From positions 1 through 7,625 of the forward strand of contig JAIWOE010000180.1 in assembly GCA_020217165.1 (NCBI GenBank): DNA of 7,625 bases. Direction: 5' to 3'. Both the position numbers and the translations under genes were made by a program. Shown here piece after piece: positions 1-5,582 of this stretch (position 1 is the stretch's first letter; each line of letters begins with the position of its first letter). This DNA is from Desulfovibrio sp. GTDB taxonomy: Bacteria; Desulfobacterota; Desulfovibrionia; Desulfovibrionales; Desulfovibrionaceae. The notes below the pieces were generated by a model that was given only the letters and a program-made list of their open reading frames with translations, did no database searches and had not been told where the DNA came from.

Positions 1-95
1 CCGCCACTTCCTCCACCCTGGCAAATTCCTCCACCCTGGCAACTTCCGCCACCCTGGCAACTTCCGCCGCCCCCACCACAACCGCGGCCCAGTAG
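1..95 (+). CDS. C-terminal tail of upstream protein, probably RND periplasmic adaptor (AcrA/MexA type); 5' end outside window
   Basis: The frame entering at position 3 reads 30 codons and stops at TAG (93-95). The residues are almost all Ala, Thr, Ser and Leu, with a hexapeptide-like repeat (STLANS, STLATS, ATLATS) followed by a Pro/Thr/Ala stretch ending in Ala-Gln. No folded domain is visible. The frame is chosen because its stop lies 21 bp before the pump start, the usual spacing inside an adaptor-pump operon; adaptors of this family often end in disordered Ala/Pro-rich tails. The other two forward frames are also open through the repeat, so the frame rests on context rather than homology. 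The adaptor would be a periplasmic lipoprotein or membrane-anchored protein bridging pump and outer-membrane channel, but none of its diagnostic domains lies in the window. Identity is therefore inferred. Confidence 0.5.
   Translation, partial: ATSSTLANSSTLATSATLATSAAPTTTAAQ
7..60 (+). repeat. 18-bp tandem repeat, three copies, in frame in the upstream CDS tail
   Basis: Three adjacent 18-bp units (7-24, 25-42, 43-60) share the core CCACCCTGGCAA and differ only at the first base and at one T/G position. A degraded fourth unit starts at 61 (CTTCCGCCGCCCCC), and positions 1-10 look like a unit with about 9 bp missing. Because 18 is a multiple of three, changes in copy number would lengthen or shorten the protein tail by six residues without shifting the frame. 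Confidence 0.85.
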
Positions 96-116
96 GGCCC
101 GGGGAGCTTTTGCATC

Positions 117-3100
117 ATGGCCAAGTTTTTCATCGATCGCCCGGTCTTCGCCTGGGTCATCGCCATCATCATCATGCTGGCCGGCGCCTTGTCCATCCTG
201 CGCCTGCCCATTTCGCAATACCCGAACATTGCGCCCACGGCCATCACCATCACGGCCACGTACCCCGGCGCATCGTCCCAGACCATTGAAAACACGGTGA
301 CCCAGATCATCGAACAGAAGATGAAGGGCATCGACAACCTCAAATACATGTCCTCCACCAGCGAATCCACGGGCCAGGCGGAGATCGAACTGACCTTCGA
401 TTCCTCCACCGACCCGGACATCGCCCAGGTGCAGGTGCAGAACAAGCTGGCCCTGGCCACGCCCCTGCTGCCGCAGGAAGTGCAGCGCCAGGGCATTGCC
501 GTGAACAAGAGCTCGTCCAGCTTCCTCATGGTCATTGGCCTGATGAGCGACTACGCCTCCTCCAACCTGCTGGATCCCATCAGCCGAGTGGATGGCGTGG
601 GCGAGGCCAACATCTTTGGCGCGCAGTACGCCATGCGCATCTGGTTGGATCCGGACAAACTCAACAAATACAAGCTGAACCCGGCGGATGTGCTGGCCGC
701 CATCGAGGCCCAGAACACCCAAACCAGCGCCGGTCAGATCGGCGGCACACCGGCCACGGCCGGGGTGCAGATGAGTTACACCATCCTCTCCCAAACCCAG
801 TTCACCAATGCCCACGAATTCGAGCAGGTGCTGCTGCGGGTGAACGAGGATGGTTCCGCCGTGCGTCTCATCGACGTGGCCCGGGTGCAGCTGGGCAGTG
901 AAAGCTACGATACGGTGTCGCGGTTCAACGGCAAGCCCGCCGCAGGGCTTTCCGTCAAGCTGGCCACCGGCGCCAACGCCCTGGACACGGTGCAACGCGT
1001 CAAGGCCATGCTGGACCAGCTTTCCCTGAACTTCCCCCAGGGCGTGCGCTGCGTGTTCCCCTACGATACCACGCCCTTTGTCCGGGCCAGCCTGGAAGAA
1101 GTGGTCAAGACGCTGTTTGAGGCCATCTTCCTGGTGTTCCTTATCATGTATTTGTTCCTGCAGAACTTCCGGGCCACCATCATCCCCACCATCGCCGTGC
1201 CCGTGGTGCTGCTGGGCACCTTTGGGGCCATGGCGGCCTTTGGCTATTCCATCAACACCCTGACCATGTTTGGCGTGGTGCTGGCCATCGGCCTGCTGGT
1301 GGATGACGCCATCGTGGTGGTGGAGAACGTGGAACGCATCATGACCCAGGAGGGCCTCTCCCCCCGGGAGGCCACCCGAAAATCCATGGAGCAAATCACC
1401 GGCGCGCTGGTGGGCATTGCCCTGGTGCTCTCGGCGGTGTTCATCCCCATGGCCTTTATCGATGGGTCCACGGGTGTCATCTACCGGCAGTTCTCCCTGA
1501 CCATCGTCTCGGCCATGCTCCTCTCGGTGGTGGTGGCCGTGGTGCTCACGCCGGCGTTGTGCGCCACCATGCTCAAGCCACACCACACGCTGCACGGCAA
1601 GCCCCAGCGCGGGTTCTTCGGCTGGTTCAACCGCATGTTCGACCGCGGCAACACCAGCTACCAGCGCGGCGTGCACGGCCTGCTCAAGCGCAAGAAACGC
1701 GTGATGCTCGTGTATGTGGGCATTGTGGCCGTGCTGGCCATGCTCTTCTTGCGGCTGCCCACCTCCTTTTTACCCGATGAGGATCAGGGCATTGTCTTCT
1801 CCCTCATCCAGTTGCCCACGGGCGCGCCCCAGGAGCGCACCCTGGAGGTGCTGCAGCAGGTGGAGCGGCACTTTCTGGAAGAGGAAGCCGCTGTGGTCAA
1901 ATCCATCTTTACCGTGGCCGGGTTCAGCTTTGCCGGCAAGGGGCAAAACACGGGCATTGCCTTTGTGCAGCTCAAGGACTGGGCCGAGCGCAAGGGCCCA
2001 GGCATGAGCGCACAGGACGTGTCTATGCGGGCCATGGGGGCGTTTTCGCAAATCAAGTCCGCACAGATCTTCGCCTTTACCCCGCCGGCCGTGCTGGAAC
2101 TGGGCGACGCCACGGGCTTTGACATGTATTTGCAAGACCGCGCCGGCCTGGGCCACGAGGCCCTGATGCAGGCCCGCAACCAACTCCTGGGCATGGCCGC
2201 CCAGAATCCCGAGGTGGTGGCCGTGCGGCCCAACGGGCAGGACGACACCCCGCAGTATCAAATCGACATCGACCTGGCCAAGGCCGGTGCCCTCTCCCTG
2301 GCCATGAGCGACATCACCAGCACCATGTCCATTGCCCTGGGCGGTGCGTACGTGAACGACTTCATCGACCGCGGCCGCGTGAAAAAGGTGTATGTGCAGG
2401 GAGATGCCCCCTACCGCATGATGCCCCAGGACATTGAACGCTGGTTTGTCCGCAACAGTCTGGGCGAGATGGTGCCCTTCCAGACCTTTTCCTCCGGTCG
2501 CTGGACCTACGGCTCCCCCCGTCTGGAACGCTTCAACGGCGTGCCGGCCGTGGAAATCATGGGCTCCGCCGCCCCGGGCAAGAGCTCCGGCGACGCCATG
2601 CTGGCCATGGAACAGATGGTGGCCCAGCTGCCGGCGGGCTTTAGCCTGGAATGGACCGGCCTGTCCTACCAGGAACGCATGAGCGGCGCTCAGGCGCCGG
2701 CCCTGTACGCCATCTCCATCCTGGTGGTGTTCCTCTGCCTGGCGGCGCTGTACGAAAGCTGGAGCGTGCCCACGGCGGTGATGCTCGTGGTGCCCCTGGG
2801 CATCATCGGCTCGGTGCTGGCCACCATGGGTCGTGGTCTGTCCAACGACGTCTACTTCCAGGTGGGCCTGCTTACCACCATCGGCCTTTCGGCCAAAAAC
2901 GCCATTCTGATTGTAGAATTCGCCAAGGAACTGGTGGAGCAAGGCTGGGATGTGACCAAGGCCACCCTGGAGGCCGCCCGGCTCCGGCTCAGGCCCATCC
3001 TCATGACCTCCTTCGCCTTCATCCTGGGCGTGCTGCCCCTGGCCACGGCCTCGGGCGCGGGCTCGGGCAGCCAGCGGGCCATCGGCACGGGCGTCATCGG

Positions 3101-3233
3101 GGGCATGCTGGCAGCCACGGTGCTGGGCTGCTACTTCGTGCCCGTGTTCTTCATGCTGGTGTATCGCCGCAAGCGGTCCCAGCCAGCCCCGCACCCCGCC
3201 ATGGACACCCAGCCTGCCGAGGGCGCCTCCTAG
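117..3233 (+). CDS. AcrB/MexB-type RND multidrug efflux pump, inner-membrane permease subunit (HAE1 family)
   Basis: This 1038-residue protein is a proton-driven exporter expected to work as a trimer in the inner membrane with an adaptor and a TolC-type channel. It aligns end to end with E. coli AcrB: the N-terminus [20 protein letters not shown], then two repeats of membrane segments and large periplasmic loops. Predicted membrane helices lie near residues 10-28, 330-484 (five), 529-547 and 862-1015 (five). The proton-relay residues are present: Asp396-Asp397 in TM4 ([15 protein letters not shown]), Lys927 in TM10 ([15 protein letters not shown]) and an Arg near 959 in TM11 (RLRPILMTS). The drug-pocket Phe136 and the Phe-rich 603-617 loop ([15 protein letters not shown]) are kept. 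Compared with AcrB, 11 residues are missing after residue 143. The ATG at 117 is preceded by GGGGAG about 10 nt upstream and matches the family N-terminus. The gene follows the putative adaptor by 21 bp. The exported substrate cannot be read from the sequence. Confidence 0.97.
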   Translation: MAKFFIDRPVFAWVIAIIIMLAGALSILRLPISQYPNIAPTAITITATYPGASSQTIENTVTQIIEQKMKGIDNLKYMSSTSESTGQAEIELTFDSSTDPDIAQVQVQNKLALATPLLPQEVQRQGIAVNKSSSSFLMVIGLMSDYASSNLLDPISRVDGVGEANIFGAQYAMRIWLDPDKLNKYKLNPADVLAAIEAQNTQTSAGQIGGTPATAGVQMSYTILSQTQFTNAHEFEQVLLRVNEDGSAVRLIDVARVQLGSESYDTVSRFNGKPAAGLSVKLATGANALDTVQRVKAMLDQLSLNFPQGVRCVFPYDTTPFVRASLEEVVKTLFEAIFLVFLIMYLFLQNFRATIIPTIAVPVVLLGTFGAMAAFGYSINTLTMFGVVLAIGLLVDDAIVVVENVERIMTQEGLSPREATRKSMEQITGALVGIALVLSAVFIPMAFIDGSTGVIYRQFSLTIVSAMLLSVVVAVVLTPALCATMLKPHHTLHGKPQRGFFGWFNRMFDRGNTSYQRGVHGLLKRKKRVMLVYVGIVAVLAMLFLRLPTSFLPDEDQGIVFSLIQLPTGAPQERTLEVLQQVERHFLEEEAAVVKSIFTVAGFSFAGKGQNTGIAFVQLKDWAERKGPGMSAQDVSMRAMGAFSQIKSAQIFAFTPPAVLELGDATGFDMYLQDRAGLGHEALMQARNQLLGMAAQNPEVVAVRPNGQDDTPQYQIDIDLAKAGALSLAMSDITSTMSIALGGAYVNDFIDRGRVKKVYVQGDAPYRMMPQDIERWFVRNSLGEMVPFQTFSSGRWTYGSPRLERFNGVPAVEIMGSAAPGKSSGDAMLAMEQMVAQLPAGFSLEWTGLSYQERMSGAQAPALYAISILVVFLCLAALYESWSVPTAVMLVVPLGIIGSVLATMGRGLSNDVYFQVGLLTTIGLSAKNAILIVEFAKELVEQGWDVTKATLEAARLRLRPILMTSFAFILGVLPLATASGAGSGSQRAIGTGVIGGMLAATVLGCYFVPVFFMLVYRRKRSQPAPHPAMDTQPAEGAS

Positions 3234-3234
3234 G

Positions 3235-3249
3235 GTGACGTCCCCGAAA
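3235..3249 (+). repeat. Direct repeat copy 1, GTGACGTCCCCGAAA
   Basis: This copy matches the one at 3408-3422 at 14 of 15 positions (C/T difference at the 11th base). It begins 2 nt after the pump stop codon and overlaps the left arm of the first hairpin. The two copies lie 173 bp apart and bracket four hairpins. Confidence 0.6.
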
Positions 3250-3282
3250 TAAGGTGAGAGAAATACCACCTTATTTCGGGGA
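3241..3282 (+). terminator. Perfect 16-bp stem hairpin just after the pump gene
   Basis: TCCCCGAAATAAGGTG (3241-3256) is exactly complementary to 3267-3282, with a 10-nt loop. It starts 7 nt after the pump stop codon, so it would form at the 3' end of the pump mRNA. No T-run follows (AGACCGTCC), so it is not a classical intrinsic terminator. It may instead protect the transcript end from exonucleases, act with Rho, or be a palindromic repeat element. The hairpin is certain; the terminator role is inferred. Confidence 0.5.
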
Positions 3283-3289
3283 AGACCGT

Positions 3290-3315
3290 CCACCAAAATG
3301 CGTGGATTTTGGCGG
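3290..3315. repeat. Inverted repeat, 10-bp stem with one mismatch
   Basis: CCACCAAAAT (3290-3299) pairs with ATTTTGGCGG (3306-3315), apart from one A/C mismatch, around a 6-nt loop (GCGTGG). It lies 7 bp after the first hairpin. No T-run follows in either direction. Confidence 0.6.
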
Positions 3316-3361
3316 ACTCACGGAGCCTGCGGCTTCGGGGCCACCTTGCAGGCGGCCTTGT

Positions 3362-3403
3362 GTGTTGCGTTATTTGTGTACACGAATTTTGAGGACGCAA
3401 CAC
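3362..3403. repeat. Perfect 9-bp inverted repeat around an internal palindrome
   Basis: GTGTTGCGT (3362-3370) and ACGCAACAC (3395-3403) are exact reverse complements separated by 24 nt. The spacer contains the 8-bp palindrome GTGTACAC (3376-3383) and is AT-richer than its surroundings. It could be an RNA hairpin or a binding site for a dimeric protein. Neither role is supported beyond the symmetry. Confidence 0.55.
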
Positions 3404-3407
3404 TCGT

Positions 3408-3422
3408 GTGACGTCCCTGAAA
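3408..3422 (+). repeat. Direct repeat copy 2, GTGACGTCCCTGAAA
   Basis: This is the second copy of the repeat at 3235-3249, with one base different. It starts 5 nt after the 3362-3403 inverted repeat, so the pair flanks the block of four hairpins. Confidence 0.6.
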
Positions 3423-3443
3423 AGCGGGTCCGCATCAAACTGC

Positions 3444-3480
3444 AGCCCGCGGAACCACCAACCAGGCGGCTCCGCGGGCT
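3444..3480 (+). terminator. Perfect 10-bp GC-rich hairpin, probable transcription terminator
   Basis: AGCCCGCGGA (3444-3453) pairs exactly with TCCGCGGGCT (3471-3480) around a 17-nt loop. On the + strand it is followed by CTTTGTG, a short and imperfect T-tract. On the - strand it is followed by GCAGTTTG. It is the best terminator candidate between the converging pump and tRNA transcripts and may act in both directions. A short upstream segment, GCGGG at 3424-3428, could compete for the left arm. Confidence 0.5.
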
Positions 3481-3488
3481 CTTTGTGC

Positions 3489-3549
3489 CTGTGCGTCTCC
3501 ATTGTGACCCCGGACGGGTAAGACCCTGGGCTGCAATGGGAACGCACAG
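3489..3549. other. Long near-perfect inverted repeat (16-bp stem, 29-nt structured loop), possible structured RNA
   Basis: Positions 3489-3504 pair with 3534-3549 through 14 Watson-Crick pairs, one wobble and one mismatch. The 29-nt loop contains three short blocks, ACCC (3507-3510), GGGT (3516-3519) and ACCC (3523-3526), so the middle block can pair with either side. The element begins 35 nt past the tRNA-Leu CCA end, in its 3' trailer. I do not recognise it as a known RNA family. It could be a terminator-associated stem, a trailer-derived small RNA or a repeat. Confidence 0.5.
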
Positions 3550-3583
3550 CAGGCAAGGCTGCAGTCTACTTCTGAAATAACGC

Positions 3584-3669
3584 TGGTACCCGGGGCGGGA
3601 CTTGAACCCGCACAGCCTTGCGGCCCAGGGATTTTAAGTCCCTTGCGTCTACCATTCCGCCACCCGGGC
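3584..3669 (-). tRNA. tRNA-Leu (anticodon UAA), 3' CCA encoded
   Basis: Read on the - strand, it begins GCCCGGGTGGCGGAATGG and ends in GGGTACCA. The acceptor arms GCCCGGG and CCCGGGT pair, with G1-U72 as in E. coli tRNA-Leu(UAA). The anticodon arm is AGGGA-CTTAAAA-TCCCT, giving anticodon TAA. A long variable arm (GGGCCGCAAGGCT), typical of the class II leucine type, precedes the T arm GCGGG-TTCAAGT-CCCGC. A73 is the discriminator and CCA is genomically encoded (3584-3586). It decodes UUA, and UUG by wobble. The upstream - strand protein gene ends 25 bp before it and no clear promoter fits in that gap, so it is probably processed from a shared transcript. Confidence 0.97.
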
Positions 3670-3694
3670 AGGGTGTGTTACGCGTGAGGCACCC

Positions 3695-4060
3695 TCACAA
3701 GCCCACCAGTTCCCGCAGGTCCACCGCTTCCTGTCGGACCACGCCGGGCCACAATCCAAACACTGCCGCCTGCTTCAGATTCTTGTCGATGCCTAGCATC
3801 CGGGCCGACACGCCGTCGGGCAAAAGCGCGGCCAGTTCGCTGCAACAGTCGGCCAGGATCTCGGCATCGAACTGATCCAGGGCGAACTCCAACCGCAGCA
3901 GGTCGCCATAGCCCCAGAAATCCAAGTGCCTGGCACCGTACTGGGCCAGCACGTCTTGCATTTGCACCATGAGCGTCTGCTCCACCGCCTGCAACTCATG
4001 GTAGGAGATGGACTGACTGTACGCAAGAGTACCGAATACATGACAATTGTATGTGGACAT
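3695..4060 (-). CDS. Small protein of unknown function (121 aa), upstream of tRNA-Leu
   Basis: I do not recognise this family. The ATG at 4060 is chosen over the longer frame starting at 4153 because AAAAGGA (4067-4073) sits 6 nt upstream, and because the extra 31 residues are compositionally different and run through the divergent promoter region. The protein starts MSTYNCHVFGTLAYSQ and has no signal peptide or membrane helix, so it should be cytosolic. It is mildly acidic and appears to alternate strands with two amphipathic helices (about residues 18-40 and 64-81), and it contains an aromatic segment HLDFWGYGD (about 45-53). A candidate promoter lies upstream at 4104-4132. The TGA stop is 25 bp from tRNA-Leu. 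The good ribosome-binding site, promoter and uneven residue use argue that it is real. Function is not inferred. Confidence 0.75.
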   Translation of the reverse strand: MSTYNCHVFGTLAYSQSISYHELQAVEQTLMVQMQDVLAQYGARHLDFWGYGDLLRLEFALDQFDAEILADCCSELAALLPDGVSARMLGIDKNLKQAAVFGLWPGVVRQEAVDLRELVGL

Positions 4061-4103
4061 GGCTGGTCCTTTTGCGCGGGCGCGAGTCCCCCGCACCGCG
4101 CTG

Positions 4104-4132
4104 GTTGTACACAGGGCCACAGCATGCGTCAA
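4104..4132 (-). promoter_or_regulatory. Candidate sigma-70 promoter for the 121-aa gene and tRNA-Leu
   Basis: On the - strand, TTGACG (4132-4127) and TACAAC (4109-4104) are separated by 17 bp, matching the sigma-70 consensus at 5/6 and 4/6 positions. Transcription would begin near 4097, giving a leader of about 37 nt that includes the AAAAGGA ribosome-binding site. It is the best match in the divergent region. Confidence 0.5.
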
Positions 4133-4146
4133 ACCCATGGGCGGAT

Positions 4147-4175
4147 TTGTCAAGACGGGCCGTCCCTGCTACACA
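4147..4175 (+). promoter_or_regulatory. Candidate promoter for the AP-superfamily gene, placing transcription start at its ATG
   Basis: TTGTCA (4147-4152) and TACACA (4170-4175) are separated by 17 bp. The -35 matches 5/6 and the -10 only 3/6, so the call is weak. The expected start, about 7 nt after the -10, would fall at or next to the ATG at 4182. That would make the mRNA leaderless, consistent with the lack of a ribosome-binding site there. Confidence 0.3.
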
Positions 4176-4181
4176 GCCCCC

Positions 4182-5573
4182 ATGCATGCGTCGCCCGTCT
4201 TGCCGCGCCGCCCCCGTGCCCGTGTGGCACTGCTGGGGCTGGACGGTCTTTCCCTGGACATTGCCCGCGCCATCGCCGCCTTTGGCCGCACCCCACACCT
4301 GGAGGCCCTGTGCCGGGACCCCCGCACCGGCACCGTGGACGCCGAACTGCCGGAGCTCTCCCCGGTCAACTGGACCTCCCTGGCCACGGCCGCCGGACCG
4401 GAAGCCCACGGTGTGTACGGCTTCACCCGCATGAACCCCGCCACGTATGCCATCACCATCACAGACTCGCGCCAGGTGCGCCTGCCCACCATCTTCGATC
4501 GCCTGGCCGGGCAGGGACGCATCTGCAGAGTGTTGAACCTGCCAGGCCTGTGGCCCGTGCGCTCCGGGCCCGGCGGCGCCATGACGCAGGGCATGGCGCA
4601 GGCGCATGGCCAGCCTGCTGCAACGGGCACCCTCATTGCCGGCTTCATCGCCCCCACCCTGGAGGATGCCGTGTACCCCCCGGCCCTGGTGGAGGAACTG
4701 CGCCGCGCCGGCTACCGCATTGAGGCAGACACCCTGCGCGGTGCGGCAGACCCTGCCTACCTGCTGGCCCAACTGCGGGAGACCCTGCGCGGCCGGCGGC
4801 ACCTGCTGGAACGGTTCCTTGCCCCCGGAGACTTCGACTGCCTCTGCTGCGTCTTTACCGAAACCGACCGCCTGTTTCACTTCCTCCTGCCGGCAGTGCT
4901 TGCCCCGGACCATCCCTGGCACCAGGCCTGCCTGAATTTTCTGGAAGAATGGGACGCTGCCGTGGGCTTGTTCTTCCGCATGGCCGCCGCCCTGCCCGGG
5001 GAGACCCGCCTTCTGGTGGTGGCCGACCACGGCTTTGCTCCGTTGCACACGGAATTCGACGTCAATGCCTGGCTGCGCAGTCAGGGGTTCCTCCGCATGG
5101 AAGACCGAGCCCCCTCCTCTCCCCTGGACGCCAGCGGCATCCGCCATGGCACCACGGCCTTTGCCCTGGATCCCGGCCGCATCCACCTGCACCGCCGGGA
5201 TCTTTACGCCAAGGGCAGCGTGGCGCCGGCCGAGGAGCCAGCCCTGCTGGAGCGCCTGCGATCCGGCCTCCTGGCCCTGCGCTGGAAGGGCGAGCCGGTG
5301 ATGGAAAATGTCTTCCTGGGACGAGACCTCTACCCCGGCGATCACAGCCCCGACCGGCCCGACCTCGTGTGCCTGAGCCGCCCCGGGGTGGACCTCAAGG
5401 CCAAGTTCGACCGCCGGGAGCTTTTCGGACTCCATGGCCGCCATGGCATGCACACGGCCAAGGGCGCAATATTCTACGACTCCATGGGTCAGGCATCCCC
5501 CCGCCGCATGCGGGACGTGGGCCGGCTGCTCCTGGCAGGCGGCCAGGCTTGCGGCGCCCCCCTCATCCAGTGA
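4182..5573 (+). CDS. Alkaline-phosphatase-superfamily phosphodiesterase/phosphohydrolase (type I phosphodiesterase / nucleotide pyrophosphatase-like)
   Basis: With the ATG at 4182 the protein has 463 residues and should be cytosolic, since it has no signal peptide or membrane helix. It carries the two-metal site of the superfamily: Asp21 in LLGLDGLS, a candidate nucleophile Ser60 in LSPVNWTSLATA, followed by HG at 76-77, Asp229 and His233 in TETDRLFHF, Asp282-His283 in VVADHGF, and a late His near 421 in LHGRHGMHT. The family hydrolyses phosphate mono- or diesters using zinc or similar metals; the substrate here is unknown. Relatives usually have Thr at the nucleophile position. The frame stays open upstream to 4047, but those residues look non-coding and overlap the divergent gene. 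No Shine-Dalgarno precedes 4182 (CACAGCCCCC) or the alternative ATG at 4137, so the start is moderately certain. The last 11 bp overlap the convergent kinase gene. Confidence 0.88.
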   Translation: MHASPVLPRRPRARVALLGLDGLSLDIARAIAAFGRTPHLEALCRDPRTGTVDAELPELSPVNWTSLATAAGPEAHGVYGFTRMNPATYAITITDSRQVRLPTIFDRLAGQGRICRVLNLPGLWPVRSGPGGAMTQGMAQAHGQPAATGTLIAGFIAPTLEDAVYPPALVEELRRAGYRIEADTLRGAADPAYLLAQLRETLRGRRHLLERFLAPGDFDCLCCVFTETDRLFHFLLPAVLAPDHPWHQACLNFLEEWDAAVGLFFRMAAALPGETRLLVVADHGFAPLHTEFDVNAWLRSQGFLRMEDRAPSSPLDASGIRHGTTAFALDPGRIHLHRRDLYAKGSVAPAEEPALLERLRSGLLALRWKGEPVMENVFLGRDLYPGDHSPDRPDLVCLSRPGVDLKAKFDRRELFGLHGRHGMHTAKGAIFYDSMGQASPRRMRDVGRLLLAGGQACGAPLIQ

Positions 5574-5582
5574 CGCGGGGGG
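5557..5582. terminator. C6/G6 hairpin enclosing the overlapping stop codons of two convergent genes
   Basis: Six C (5557-5562) can pair with six G (5577-5582) around a 14-nt loop that contains the whole 11-bp gene overlap with both TGA stops. The + strand side is followed by ACATTTCG, and the - strand side by GCGCCGCAAG, so neither has a proper T-run. It may be a weak or Rho-assisted bidirectional terminator. That role is inferred from position. Confidence 0.35.

Larger units (their letters stand above)
3234..3583. other. Hairpin-rich convergent intergenic region without a convincing gene
   Basis: These 350 bp separate the pump gene (+) from tRNA-Leu (-), which point toward each other. Open frames exist on both strands (3254-3580 +, 3230-3556 -), but they have no recognisable motif, run through the inverted repeats and lack supporting ribosome-binding sites. 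The region holds clear inverted repeats at 3241-3282, 3290-3315, 3362-3403, 3444-3480 and 3489-3549, a weaker one at 3325-3353 (GCCTGC/GCAGGC), and a 15-bp direct repeat at 3235 and 3408. It probably contains terminators for both directions and may include a remnant of a palindromic repetitive element. Confidence 0.7.

Noticed and set aside
1770..3296. 508-codon open frame on the minus strand opposite the pump gene
   Set aside because: It is antisense to a well-matched AcrB-type gene, is rich in His, Gly and Gln as expected of a GC-rich shadow frame, and shows no domain.
3362..3403. Integron attC-like site
   Set aside because: The inverted repeat ends do not fit the RYYYAAC/GTTRRRY core sites, and there is no integrase or cassette gene in the window.
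3254..3580. 108-codon + strand frame, and a minus counterpart at 3230-3556, in the intergenic region
   Set aside because: Both run through several inverted repeats, have no recognisable motif and no good ribosome-binding site. The sequence is better explained as structured non-coding DNA.
3534..3669. Prophage or island attachment site at the tRNA-Leu 3' end
   Set aside because: No second copy of the tRNA 3' end and no integrase gene are seen in the window, and flanking genes look like ordinary chromosomal genes.
4047..4181. Upstream extension of the AP-superfamily protein by 45 residues
   Set aside because: The extension overlaps the start of the divergent gene and its promoter, lacks family similarity, and the conserved GLDG motif already sits about 20 residues after the ATG at 4182, as expected.
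3926..4723. 265-codon + strand frame across the divergent region
   Set aside because: It overlaps the 121-aa gene, the promoter region and the AP-superfamily gene in another frame, and its residue content is shadow-like.
3996..5453. 485-codon open frame on the minus strand opposite the AP-superfamily gene
   Set aside because: Its composition (Gly, Gln, His, Ala) is typical of a shadow, it has no motif, and the + strand frame carries the full set of metal-binding motifs.
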